Assembly (NCBI GenBank): GCA_017395935.1 | Contig: JAFQNL010000012.1 | Span: 62,001-126,000 of the forward strand | Length of the DNA stretch: 64,000 nucleotides | Direction of reading: 5' to 3' | Source of the DNA: Oscillospiraceae bacterium | Lineage (GTDB): Bacteria > Bacillota > Clostridia > Oscillospirales > Oscillospiraceae | Shown: positions 18,804-27,418 of the stretch, one piece after another | Numbering within the stretch: position 1 is the stretch's first letter | How the letters are laid out: each line of letters opens with the position of its first letter | Notes under the pieces: model-generated | Databases searched by the model: none | What the model was told of the DNA's origin: nothing | Seen by the model: the letters and a program-made list of their open reading frames with translations, nothing else | Translations under genes and position numbers: made by a program

Positions 18804-19142
18804 TTAGGCTTTCTCGCTCACAACGACGGTGATGTGGCTGGTTCTCTTATCGATGCGGTAGCCGCGGCCATGGGCGCGGGGACGCATACGCTTGATGATG
18901 GGGCCTGCATTGGCATAGGCAGCGGAGACATACAGCTTGGAGGGATCCATGCCGTTGTTGTTCTCAGCGTTAGCAGCAGCGCTCTTCACCAGCTTGGCCA
19001 GAAGGGGGGAGGCCTTCTTGGGGGTGTTATTCAGGATGCCGACAGCCAGATCCAGGTCCTTGCCGCGGATCAGGTCGCAGACGATGTTGACCTTGCGGGG
19101 AGCGATCCGGGCAAAGGTCAGAGTAGCTTTTGCTTCACTCAT
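18804..19142 (-). CDS. rplV: 50S ribosomal protein L22
   Basis: 112 residues with RIAPRKVNIVCDLIRGK and the C-terminal tunnel hairpin (GPIIKRMRPRAHGRGYRI). Confidence 0.98.
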   Translation of the reverse strand: MSEAKATLTFARIAPRKVNIVCDLIRGKDLDLAVGILNNTPKKASPLLAKLVKSAAANAENNNGMDPSKLYVSAAYANAGPIIKRMRPRAHGRGYRIDKRTSHITVVVSEKA

Positions 19143-19156
19143 TGTTCGCTACCTCC

Positions 19157-19426
19157 TTACTTGGTCTTGCCGCCGCTGTGGCCGGTGAACTTGCGGGTGG
19201 GAGCAAACTCACCCAGCTTGTGGCCGACCATATCCTCGGTCACGTAAACAGGGACGTGCTTCTTGCCGTCATGGACAGCGATGGTGTGGCCAACGAAGGA
19301 GGGGAAGATGGTGGAGGCGCGGCTCCAGGTCTTCAGCACTTTCTTCTCGCCAGCCTTGTTCATTTCGTCAACCCGCTTCAGCAGCTCAGGAGCACAGAAG
19401 GGGCCTTTCTTGATCGATCTGCTCAT
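19157..19426 (-). CDS. rpsS: 30S ribosomal protein S19
   Basis: 89 residues; [19 protein letters not shown] start and [17 protein letters not shown] end. Confidence 0.98.
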   Translation of the reverse strand: MSRSIKKGPFCAPELLKRVDEMNKAGEKKVLKTWSRASTIFPSFVGHTIAVHDGKKHVPVYVTEDMVGHKLGEFAPTRKFTGHSGGKTK

Positions 19427-19440
19427 AATCTTGTGCCTCC

Positions 19441-20274
19441 TTACTTGCCGTTACGACGACGGACAATGAACTTGTCGGTCGGGTTCTTGGTCTTGCGGGT
19501 CTTATAACCCAGAGCGGGCTTACCCCAGGGGGTAACAGGGCCGGTACGGCCGATGGGTGCACGGCCTTCGCCGCCGCCGTGGGGATGGTCGCAGGGGTTC
19601 ATGACGGAACCGCGAACGGTGGGACGCCAACCCATGTGACGCTTACGGCCAGCCTTACCGATGTGGATATTGGCATGGTCTTCGTTGCCGACCTGGCCGA
19701 TGCAGGCCTTGCAGTTGGCCTTGACCAGACGGTACTCGCCGGAGGGCAGACGGACCTGAGCGGAGTCGCCTTCCTTAGCCATCAGCTGAGCCTGCTCGCC
19801 AGCGGCGCGAACCAGCTGGGCGCCCTTGCCGGGATGCAGCTCGATGTTGTGGATCACGGTACCCACAGGGATGGCGGACAGGGGCAGGCAGTTGCCGGGC
19901 AGGATGTCAGCGTTGGCGCCGGTCTCGATGACGTGGCCGGGCTTCAGGCCGACGGGAGCCAGGATATAGGCCTTGTCGCCGTTCTCGTACTGGACGAGGG
20001 CGATGTTGGCGCTGCGGTTGGGATCGTATTCCAGACGGATGACGGTGGCAGTTTCTTCACGCAGACGCTTGAAGTCGATGACACGGTACTTCCGACGGTT
20101 GCCGCCGCCACGATGGCGAACGGTGATGTGACCATAGCTGTTGCGGCCGGAGTTCTTCTTCAGAGTCTCAGTCAGGCTGCGCTCAGGCTTGGCCTTCTTG
20201 TCAATGCCCTCGAACGTGGACACCGTCATCTGACGGCGAGCAGGAGTCGTGGGCTTATAAGCTCTAATAGCCAT
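19441..20274 (-). CDS. rplB: 50S ribosomal protein L2
   Basis: 277 residues, full length, with [20 protein letters not shown] and the C-terminal [18 protein letters not shown] region that supports the peptidyl transferase centre. Confidence 0.99.
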   Translation of the reverse strand: MAIRAYKPTTPARRQMTVSTFEGIDKKAKPERSLTETLKKNSGRNSYGHITVRHRGGGNRRKYRVIDFKRLREETATVIRLEYDPNRSANIALVQYENGDKAYILAPVGLKPGHVIETGANADILPGNCLPLSAIPVGTVIHNIELHPGKGAQLVRAAGEQAQLMAKEGDSAQVRLPSGEYRLVKANCKACIGQVGNEDHANIHIGKAGRKRHMGWRPTVRGSVMNPCDHPHGGGEGRAPIGRTGPVTPWGKPALGYKTRKTKNPTDKFIVRRRNGK

Positions 20275-20288
20275 TGTGCGTTACCTCC

Positions 20289-20582
20289 TTAAACCATGCC
20301 TTCGAAGAACTCGATGGTCTTGGAGTCCTCAGTCAGGGTGACGACGGCCTTCTTGTAGCCGGCGCGGCGACCGGGACGGCCGGCGCCCATGCGCTTGACC
20401 TTGCCATCATAGTTCATAGTGTTGACCTTGGAGACCTTGACGCCGAAGATTTCTTCAACGGCCTTGCCGATCTCGGTCTTGTTGGCCTTGGGGTCGACGA
20501 TGAAGGTGTACTTCTTGTCGACGGTGCCCATCATGGAACGCTCGGTGACGACGGGCTTGATGATGATATCATAGGCGGTCAT
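20289..20582 (-). CDS. rplW: 50S ribosomal protein L23
   Basis: 97 residues; [20 protein letters not shown] start, single L23 fold at the tunnel exit. Its ATG overlaps the rplD stop by 4 bases (ATGA). Confidence 0.98.
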   Translation of the reverse strand: MTAYDIIIKPVVTERSMMGTVDKKYTFIVDPKANKTEIGKAVEEIFGVKVSKVNTMNYDGKVKRMGAGRPGRRAGYKKAVVTLTEDSKTIEFFEGMV

Positions 20583-21199
20583 GCGTACACCTCCTCGATG
20601 GTAGCCAGAGCGGCCTTGTCGATGACCAGGGTCTTGGCGTTGACCAGGTCGTAGACGCTCAGGATGTTAGCAGGAGTGGTGACCACGCCAGGGATGTTCC
20701 GGGCGGACAGAACCACGTTCTGCTGGACGCCGTTGGTGATGACCACGCTCTTGCCAGCCTCGATGGCGTTGAGCAGGTTCACCATGGTCTTGGTCTTGGG
20801 CTCTGCCACGACCAGATCCTCAACAACAGCGATGTTGCCGTTCTGGGCCTTGTCGGACAGGACGCTCTTCAGAGCCAGGCGCTTGAGCTTCTTGTTCAGA
20901 GTGTAGCGATAGCTGCGGGGCTTGGGAGCGAAGACGATGCCGCCATGGGTCCACTGGGGAGAACGGGTGGAACCCTGACGGGCGCGGCCGGTGCCCTTCT
21001 GACGCCAGGGCTTCTTGCCGCCGCCGGAGACCTCGGCGCGGGTCAGGGCGGACTGAGTGCCCTGACGGCAGTTGGCCAGATGGTTCTTGACCACTGCGTG
21101 GACAGCAGGCATGTTGGGCTCGATGCCGAAGATAACCTCGGACAGCTCGACTTCACCCAGCTGCTTGCCAGCCATATCGTAAACTTTTGCCATAGACAT
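20579..21199 (-). CDS. rplD: 50S ribosomal protein L4
   Basis: 206 residues with the extended loop ([20 protein letters not shown]). The ATG at 21199 has AAAGGAG about 11 bases upstream; an alternative ATG two codons later would be too far from it. L4 is the autoregulator of the S10 operon in some bacteria. Confidence 0.97.
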   Translation of the reverse strand: MSMAKVYDMAGKQLGEVELSEVIFGIEPNMPAVHAVVKNHLANCRQGTQSALTRAEVSGGGKKPWRQKGTGRARQGSTRSPQWTHGGIVFAPKPRSYRYTLNKKLKRLALKSVLSDKAQNGNIAVVEDLVVAEPKTKTMVNLLNAIEAGKSVVITNGVQQNVVLSARNIPGVVTTPANILSVYDLVNAKTLVIDKAALATIEEVYA

Positions 21200-21220
21200 G
21201 ATGGTACTCTCTCCTTTCCC

Positions 21221-21949
21221 TTAGTGCTTTCTTGCGGAAGCCTTCTGAGGATTGACACGAGCAGAAGCCTTCTGGGGGTTGGCAGAGATGCCTGCGCCAG
21301 CCTGCTTGACAACATTGACCTTAGCAGTGCTCTTGATGATCACGACGCCGCCCTTAGGACCGGGGATAGCGCCGCGAACGGCGATCAGGTTGACCTCAGG
21401 ATCGACCTTGACGACTTCCAGGTTCTGAACAGTAACCTGCTCATTACCCATCTGGCCGGCGCCGATCTTACCCTTGCGGATACGGCTGGGAGTGGAAGTG
21501 GAGCCCATGGAGCCAGCATGACGATGGACGGGGCCGCCGCCGTGGCTTCTCTTCTGGACGCCGGCGTTGTGACGCTTGACGACGCCAGCGAAGCCCTTGC
21601 CCTTGCTGATACCGGTAGCATCCACCTTGTCGCCGATCTTGAAGACGTCAGCCTTCAGCTGGTCGCCCACGTTGAGCTGAGCGTAGCTGTCGACCTTGAC
21701 TTCCTTCAGGACCTTCAGCATGCCGGCGTCGGCCTTTGCCAGGTGGCCCTTCTGGCCCTTGGTGAGGTGCTTCTCGGTGGTCTGCTGGAAGCCCAGCTGG
21801 ATGGCCTCATAGCCGTCCTTTTCGGCGGTCTTCTTCTGAACGACGGTGCAGGGACCTGCTTCGATAACGGTAACAGGGATCACCTTGCCGGCTTCATCGA
21901 AGATCTGAGTCATACCGACTTTTTTGCCGATGATTGCCTTTTTTTCCAT
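21221..21949 (-). CDS. rplC: 50S ribosomal protein L3 with repeated C-terminal tail
   Basis: 242 residues; MEKKAIIGKKVGMTQIFDEA start and the L3 signature region (GKGFAGVVKRHN, GPVHRHAGSMGS). The typical family length is about 210. The last ~25 residues contain two copies of NPQKASAR in tandem (21227-21281), clearly an added tail. Confidence 0.97.
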   Translation of the reverse strand: MEKKAIIGKKVGMTQIFDEAGKVIPVTVIEAGPCTVVQKKTAEKDGYEAIQLGFQQTTEKHLTKGQKGHLAKADAGMLKVLKEVKVDSYAQLNVGDQLKADVFKIGDKVDATGISKGKGFAGVVKRHNAGVQKRSHGGGPVHRHAGSMGSTSTPSRIRKGKIGAGQMGNEQVTVQNLEVVKVDPEVNLIAVRGAIPGPKGGVVIIKSTAKVNVVKQAGAGISANPQKASARVNPQKASARKH

Positions 21950-22027
21950 TTCGGAAATTCCTCCTTATAAAGGTTATTGGTTGAAGCAGGTGCCCATTGG
22001 ACTGGCATTGCTGCGTCAACATGACCC

Positions 22028-22060
22028 CTCCGCTCACTGCAACTCTTTTTTGGAGCGGAG
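22028..22060 (-). other. Stem-loop in the rpsJ-rplC spacer
   Basis: Eight-base arms (22028-22035 and 22053-22060) with a 17-base loop containing a T/A tract, in a 147 bp spacer that holds no gene. Confidence 0.35.
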
Positions 22061-22096
22061 AACGGGTGCAAACGGATTTGGTGTGAGGGAGCTGGA

Positions 22097-22405
22097 TTAC
22101 AGCTTAACCTCGATCTCCACGCCAGCGGGCAGCTGCAGGTTCATCAGAGCCTCAGCGGTCTTGGGGGAGGGGTTCAGGATGTCGATCAGGCGCTTGTGAG
22201 TGCGGCGCTCGAACTGCTCACGGCTGTCCTTATACTTGTGGACGGCGCGGAGGATGGTGACGACTTCCTTCTTGGTGGGCAGAGGGATGGGACCGGAGAC
22301 GGAAGCGCCGGTGCGCTTGGCGGTCTCGACGATGGTCTCTGCGCTCTGGTCGATCAGCTGATGGTCATAGGCCTTCAGACGGATGCGGATCATTTCTTTT
22401 GCCAT
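22097..22405 (-). CDS. rpsJ: 30S ribosomal protein S10
   Basis: 102 residues from the ATG at 22405, which has AGGAGG 8 bases upstream and gives the standard [19 protein letters not shown] start. The frame stays open for 50 more codons upstream, but this is leader sequence. First gene of the ribosomal cluster; rpsL, rpsG, fusA and tuf do not precede it. Confidence 0.98.
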   Translation of the reverse strand: MAKEMIRIRLKAYDHQLIDQSAETIVETAKRTGASVSGPIPLPTKKEVVTILRAVHKYKDSREQFERRTHKRLIDILNPSPKTAEALMNLQLPAGVEIEVKL

Positions 22406-22684
22406 GGTGTTTTCCTCCTTGATTTTGTACTGTTGTACATGAACCGGGTGTATTTGGGTCCGGGTTTTGGCTGAATCGTCAACAACCTTGCCGTGTGTAT
22501 CACTCCGCGACACAATGAAGGCCGACGAATACCGTCGGCCGCACCCACCATGCATGGCGATATACCCATCAATGGCATCAGTGGTTTTTCACAGCCGCCC
22601 AGATCCAGCCCGGACATACTCCGCAGAAGTTACCGGGTACTACCCGCAATCTCCTGCATCATCGCATGATGCGCCTTGCGCATC
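22406..22684 (-). other. 5' leader of the S10 operon, about 280 nt, structured
   Basis: Between the promoter and rpsJ there is no recognisable gene. Hairpins are visible at 22521-22539 (6 bp arms), 22633-22645 (palindrome) and 22656-22672 (7 bp arms, 3 nt loop). No clear T-run follows, so if it regulates, it probably does so by protein binding rather than a simple terminator. Confidence 0.5.
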
Positions 22685-22691
22685 GAGGATA

Positions 22692-22720
22692 ATTGTAGTA
22701 TATCAGCAACGGATTGTCAA
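22692..22720 (-). promoter_or_regulatory. Consensus promoter of the S10-spc-alpha cluster
   Basis: Minus strand: perfect TTGACA (22715-22720), 17-base spacer, TACAAT (22692-22697). It is the only strong promoter before rpsJ and fits the expected high expression. Confidence 0.9.
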
Positions 22721-22875
22721 GGGGTTTTCTGCCATCTTTTTATATTTTTTTGTGGGGAATTTACGGTAGAATCCTTTCCAAAAGAGGACTTCTCTTACAA
22801 AAGATTTTCCTGCCTTCCCTCCGCCGGCCGAGGCGGTTGACGGCCTGTTCTGGCCGGCCCGCCGGGTCGGAAAGA

Positions 22876-22903
22876 GGCCGCCGGCAGAAAACTGCCGGCG
22901 GCC
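22876..22903 (-). terminator. Probable terminator after the TagF-like gene
   Basis: A perfect 12 bp GC-rich stem (22876-22887 with 22892-22903) and a 4-base loop, followed on the minus strand by a short T-rich stretch. It separates the TagF-like gene from the S10 promoter. Confidence 0.6.
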
Positions 22904-22956
22904 GGTGATTTGGGTTTTCCGATTCCGATACCTTATTATATATAATGTATCGTCAC

Positions 22957-25900
22957 TTACCAGTTACGCTTCATGATCTCCTCGCAGATCCGCTGGCTGT
23001 TATTGTGGTCCAGATACTCGTACATATCCGGCCGCATCTTGGCATAGACCTCGGGGAGGGCGAAATCACGATCGGCGTAGGCCTCCAGCTGGCTGAGCAG
23101 TTCTTCCGCCGTCATAACCCGGTCGCCGAAGAGTTCAGTCTCCAGATCAATATAGGAGCCGGTGGTCTCGTTATACTTGTCCACGTCGAACTGGTAGAAG
23201 AGGACGGGCTTGCCCTGATAGTAGACGTCCCAGCATACGCTGGAGTAGTCGGTGATCAGCATTCGGCACTCCATCATCAGCTCGTTGAGCGGTTCGGAGC
23301 CGAAGGGGATCAGCCGGACCCGCTCTCCGCCGGAAAGGGAGAAGTTGGACAGATATTCCCGGAACTTGGGATGGATATAGAAGTCCAGATAGAGATCCTT
23401 CTCCTCCAGCAGTCGGGCCAATCTGTCGTCGTTGAGCAGGTCCATATAGTTCCGGTAGTAGTCGCTGGCCATAAAGACCTCGTCAGAGACCTCCTCCAGC
23501 CAGTTGCGCCAGGTCGGCATGACCAGAATATGCTTCTCCTCAATGGGTCTGTCCCGGAGCACATCCCAGCGGGCGAGACCGGTAATAATCACGTCCTCAG
23601 GGGGATAGGCCATCTCATTGACGATAATATCATGTTCCCGCTGGTTGGAGGTGACAAAGAGGCTGACGGCATTGGTGCCCTTGCTATAGAACTCCACCCG
23701 CTTCAAGGCGATGACGCCATGCTGGAGGAAGACCAGCTTCTTACCGTGCTGGACCCGGGGCAGGATAATGCTCTCCTTGGCCCGCCAGGCATAGGCGTGG
23801 GCCTTGGAGTCGCTGGAGATCAGCAGCTTGGCTGCCAGAATATAGACCATATGCTTCAGGCTCATAAAGTCAATCACATGGTCGGCATAGGGCAGCAGCC
23901 GCTCCTGATAGTCAGGCTGCTTCTTGTCGATCACGAAGTAGATACTCCGGTTCATCTCCCGCTCCATGTCATTTTCCATACAATGGCGGAAGAAGTAGAA
24001 TCCGTTGTCCTGCGCCATGCAGCAGTATTTCTCATAGACCAGGAAGATACTCTTCTCAGCCAGCTGCTTCTTAAACAGCCGCGCCAGCAGCAGGGCAAGG
24101 CGTTCTTTCATCCGGAAGGCAAAGCCACTGTAGGGGCTGTACTCCTGACAGACCAGCGCATAGTTCCGGTCGGCAGTGGTATAGAGAGAGACGGAGAGAT
24201 CCTCCCCCTGCCGGTAGCTGCCGGGGAAGAGCGTCCGCTCCAGCCGCTTGGACCAGCGGCGGAGCTTTGCCACCAGCGAGCTGTCCTGGCGGTCGGGCAT
24301 CCGGGTGGGGACCAGATAGGGATCCTCTCCCACGGTAAAGACGGCCCGAATATCCCAGTAGAGAGGGCTGAAGGTGAACTGACTCAGATCCACTTCGGCG
24401 CTGAGCAGGGTGACCTCCCCCTCCTCCCGGGCCTGTGCCGGGAAGAAGAAGATCTCCCGGTCCACTTCCAGCTTATACCGGCGGACCAGGGCAAAGCCGG
24501 TCCACTTGCCGGGCACAAAGTTGGGGCAGGAGACCCGGATATTCAGCCGGGTGCCCCGGATCCGGGCGTTTTCCGTCCGGCAGACCAGCTGGCGCTCATA
24601 GCGGCGAAGCTTGTCGGAGGTCTGGAGCTGGCAGAAGCCGTTGGAGGTGGCGCCGATGAGGCCGACCACCGTCTGGTCTCCCAGCGGCTGCTGGCCGATG
24701 ACCTCGCCAAAGGCGAAGCGGTCGTCCATATACAGCCGGCTCTTACCCTTGAGCCGGCGGGTAATCCGGTAGGGATCCCGGAGCCGGACATAGTACCAGT
24801 TCTTGCCCTGACGCAAGGCAAAGTCCAGATCCCACCGGGTAGTCAGGCTGTTCTGGAGCTGGGCAGCCAGCTGGCTCAGATCCACCGAGAAGGCGTTGGC
24901 GCCGGGCGCGGCGGAGATCTGCTCCACCGGCAGGAACCAGCAGCCGTTCTTATTTCTGGCCGTCATGAGCAGCTCGTCTCCGGCCCGGCAGCAGATACCG
25001 GGCACCTCAAAATGCCAGAGCCACTCCTCGCCGCCCAGATCCCGGATCGCCCACTGGCCCTGCTGGACCAGAGCGCCCGACTCGATGGCCTGCCGGAGAG
25101 AGTCGGCCTGAATCTCCCGCTGGGCGGAGAAGGGCCGTCCGGTCTGCAGGAAACTGGGCCGTCCCAGCACGTTGAGGGTGAGATAGATGCCCCCTCTGGG
25201 CCGGTCCAGCAGGAGGGTGGCGTTAGCCAGCTCCTCTGCTTTCTGATGGAGCCGGGGATCGGAAATGGCCAGCGGCACATAGAACTCCATGCCGTCCCGC
25301 CGGTCGGTGACAGCCGAGAGGATATACTGCTCTCCATCCTCAGGCAGTTTGGACAGAGGGATCAGCGCGCTCTTTTCCTCTCCCTCCCCTTCTGCAGGGA
25401 AACAGAGGCTGTGCTCGGCCTCTCTGGGCTCCCGGTGGAAGGCAAAGCCCTCGATCTCCATACCGCCCTCAGGGGGCCGGGCAGAGATCCGGATCATCCC
25501 GTCCTCAATATCCAGTCCGGTCAGCTGGAAGCCGGTCTGGTGCCAGTAGCGGAAACTTCTGGGCCAGAACTCCAGGCCGAAGGTGACCACCTTCTTGTCA
25601 AGCCGGATATACCGGGGCAGCGTCTCCCAGAAGGACCCTCCCTCAAAGAAGGTGTCCACCGGCTCCCCCCAGAGCTCCCGCTCGTCGTAGACGTAGGCGT
25701 TTCTGGCTCCGGGCCGGAGCCTTGCCATCATATGGCTGGCCCGGAGGGGATACTGAACCAGTCCGTTCTCCTTCCGCAGGGCCAGCGAAAGCAGGCAGGG
25801 CCGGGCGTCCTCCCGGTCCCAGCTCACCTGAGCTCCCCGCATATCACAGCACACCACGCCCTCTACCATTCGGGCCGGCGCGTACCAATGCCGGGTCTCC

Positions 25901-26073
25901 GGCCAGTTGGACAAAATGACCACCAGCTCCCCGGACGGGAAGCCTCCCTTGACGCTCTCCAGCCGGAGCTCACCCCGACGGGAGGGCAGCAGAGCCGCCT
26001 GGATCGGTTGGGCGGCAGAGATGATGGGCAGCTCTTCTCCCAGCACCTGCCAGTTGCCGCTGTTATCTGTCAT
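22957..26073 (-). CDS. Large CDP-glycerol glycerophosphotransferase (TagF-like) with long N-terminal region
   Basis: 1038 residues from the ATG at 26073; a GAGGG site precedes it, and the upstream GTG would lie almost on the predicted transcription start. The C-terminal ~380 residues are the glycerophosphotransferase domain: VFLQHGVIAL near residue 785, then LITDYSSVCWD near 941 and KPVLFYQFDVDKY. The N-terminal ~600 residues are beta-rich and I do not recognise a defined domain; they resemble the extended N-terminal regions seen in some surface-polymer polymerases. Likely polymerises or decorates a glycerol-phosphate polymer at the inner membrane face. Confidence 0.85.
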   Translation of the reverse strand: MTDNSGNWQVLGEELPIISAAQPIQAALLPSRRGELRLESVKGGFPSGELVVILSNWPETRHWYAPARMVEGVVCCDMRGAQVSWDREDARPCLLSLALRKENGLVQYPLRASHMMARLRPGARNAYVYDERELWGEPVDTFFEGGSFWETLPRYIRLDKKVVTFGLEFWPRSFRYWHQTGFQLTGLDIEDGMIRISARPPEGGMEIEGFAFHREPREAEHSLCFPAEGEGEEKSALIPLSKLPEDGEQYILSAVTDRRDGMEFYVPLAISDPRLHQKAEELANATLLLDRPRGGIYLTLNVLGRPSFLQTGRPFSAQREIQADSLRQAIESGALVQQGQWAIRDLGGEEWLWHFEVPGICCRAGDELLMTARNKNGCWFLPVEQISAAPGANAFSVDLSQLAAQLQNSLTTRWDLDFALRQGKNWYYVRLRDPYRITRRLKGKSRLYMDDRFAFGEVIGQQPLGDQTVVGLIGATSNGFCQLQTSDKLRRYERQLVCRTENARIRGTRLNIRVSCPNFVPGKWTGFALVRRYKLEVDREIFFFPAQAREEGEVTLLSAEVDLSQFTFSPLYWDIRAVFTVGEDPYLVPTRMPDRQDSSLVAKLRRWSKRLERTLFPGSYRQGEDLSVSLYTTADRNYALVCQEYSPYSGFAFRMKERLALLLARLFKKQLAEKSIFLVYEKYCCMAQDNGFYFFRHCMENDMEREMNRSIYFVIDKKQPDYQERLLPYADHVIDFMSLKHMVYILAAKLLISSDSKAHAYAWRAKESIILPRVQHGKKLVFLQHGVIALKRVEFYSKGTNAVSLFVTSNQREHDIIVNEMAYPPEDVIITGLARWDVLRDRPIEEKHILVMPTWRNWLEEVSDEVFMASDYYRNYMDLLNDDRLARLLEEKDLYLDFYIHPKFREYLSNFSLSGGERVRLIPFGSEPLNELMMECRMLITDYSSVCWDVYYQGKPVLFYQFDVDKYNETTGSYIDLETELFGDRVMTAEELLSQLEAYADRDFALPEVYAKMRPDMYEYLDHNNSQRICEEIMKRNW

Positions 26074-26138
26074 AAGCGATCCCTCACTTTTATCTTCGGT
26101 CACATCCCGGCCCGTTCTTGGCACAGGATACCATTTTT

Positions 26139-26168
26139 ATTATAGCACAGTTCACCCCCGCCGGGCAA
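26139..26168 (-). promoter_or_regulatory. Probable promoter for the TagF-like gene
   Basis: Minus strand: perfect TATAAT (26139-26144) with a weak TTGCCC (26163-26168) at 18 bases. Start of transcription would be near 26132, supporting the ATG at 26073. Confidence 0.5.
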
Positions 26169-26174
26169 GAGCTG

Positions 26175-27308
26175 TCACAGCCGGGGAAGACAGCCGGACA
26201 GCAGAGAGAGGAAGATCTCCCCAAAACTTCGCCGCTCTGCCCCCTCCAGCGCCACCACAGGATACCGGACCAGCACTTCCTCCTCCAGCCAGATCGTCAG
26301 GCTGCCCACCTTCGCCCCCGGCTCTACCGGCGCTTCCAGTTCCTCCGCCAGTTCCAGCTCCCGGCGGATCAGTCCGGCCTGCTCTTTTTCCAGCAGCAGC
26401 CGGGCCTCCTCCCCAAGAACGGGCTGAACCGTCGCCTGCCGGCCCAGTCTCACCGGAATGGGCGGCAGACTGCCCTCCGGACTCAGATCCTTTACCGTCC
26501 AGCGGCCAAAGCCATAGTCCAACAGCCGCTTTGCGTCGGCAAACCGGCTCTGAGAGCTCTCCCCGCCCAGCACCACAGCGATCAGCTCCATCCCGTCCCG
26601 AAGCGCGGAGGCGGACAGACAGTAGCCCGCCGAGTTGGTAAATCCGGTCTTGAGTCCGGTGGCGCCGGGGTAGGTCCGGATCAGCTTATTCGTATTGGCC
26701 AGCTGGAAGGCGCCGTTGCGGAGCGAGTCCATCCAGATCGTGGTGTAATCCCGGATCAGCTCATGCTCCAGCAGCGCCCGGCTCATGAGGGCGATATCAT
26801 AGGCGGTGGTCTGATGCCCCTGCTCGGGCAGTCCGGTACAGTTGAGAAACTGGGTGTCCTCCATCCCCAACTCTCCGGCCCGCTCATTCATCCGGTCCAC
26901 AAAGGCCGATTCGCTCCCCCGGAGATGCTCCGCCAGCGCCACCGAGGCGTCGTTGCCTGAGGCCACCGCCACCGCCTTGAGCAGGTCGGAGACTGTCATT
27001 CGCTCCCCCTCCTCCAGATAGACCTGACTGCCTCCCATACCGGCCGCCTGCGCGCTCACCGTCACCGTCTCCTCCAGCGACAGCTCTCCCCGCTCCAGCG
27101 CCTCGGCAGTCAGCAGCATAGTCATAATCTTGGTCACCGAGGCCGGCTCCATGGGTAGATGCCCCTCCCACTCATAGAGGACTTGCCCCGTCTCCCGCTC
27201 CATGAGCAGGCAGCTCTCCGCCTCCAGCTCCAGCTCTGCCCCGCGCGCCGGCAGGGCAAGGATCAGACTTACCGCCAGTCCCACCAGTATTCCCGTCCGC
27301 TTTCTCAT
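26175..27308 (-). CDS. D-alanyl-D-alanine carboxypeptidase (peptidase S11, DacA/DacF type)
   Basis: 377 residues with an N-terminal signal peptide (about 1-23, ending LPARGA). Serine peptidase motifs: SVTK at 57-60, SGN at 117-119, KTG at 220-222. A C-terminal PBP5-type domain follows (about 275-360), ending in an amphipathic segment that may hold it at the membrane. It trims the terminal D-Ala of peptidoglycan stem peptides. Flanked by surface-polymer and glycosidase genes but apparently not in an operon with them. Confidence 0.95.
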   Translation of the reverse strand: MRKRTGILVGLAVSLILALPARGAELELEAESCLLMERETGQVLYEWEGHLPMEPASVTKIMTMLLTAEALERGELSLEETVTVSAQAAGMGGSQVYLEEGERMTVSDLLKAVAVASGNDASVALAEHLRGSESAFVDRMNERAGELGMEDTQFLNCTGLPEQGHQTTAYDIALMSRALLEHELIRDYTTIWMDSLRNGAFQLANTNKLIRTYPGATGLKTGFTNSAGYCLSASALRDGMELIAVVLGGESSQSRFADAKRLLDYGFGRWTVKDLSPEGSLPPIPVRLGRQATVQPVLGEEARLLLEKEQAGLIRRELELAEELEAPVEPGAKVGSLTIWLEEEVLVRYPVVALEGAERRSFGEIFLSLLSGCLPRL

Positions 27309-27380
27309 ATCCAGCCTCCCATCGCTTTTTAGTGGGAGTATATCCCCTCCGGCAGCCCTTCATGACTGGGGGAGAAAGAG

Positions 27381-27416
27381 AAAAAACGACCCTGATCATC
27401 TCAGAGTCGTTTTTTG
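27381..27416 (-). terminator. Terminator after the GH13 gene
   Basis: A stem of about 14 bp with one mismatch (27381-27395 with 27401-27416), flanked by A- and T-runs, starting at the GH13 stop codon. It can act in either direction. Confidence 0.8.
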
Positions 27417-27418
27417 AT

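Noticed and set aside
22406..22555. A 50-codon in-frame N-terminal extension of rpsJ
   Set aside because: S10 is normally about 102 residues and the ATG at 22405 has an excellent AGGAGG site. The extension lies in the structured leader.
22945..26145. A 1066-residue open frame on the plus strand
   Set aside because: It is antisense to the TagF-like gene, has no ribosome binding site or recognisable motif, and arises from GC-biased third positions.
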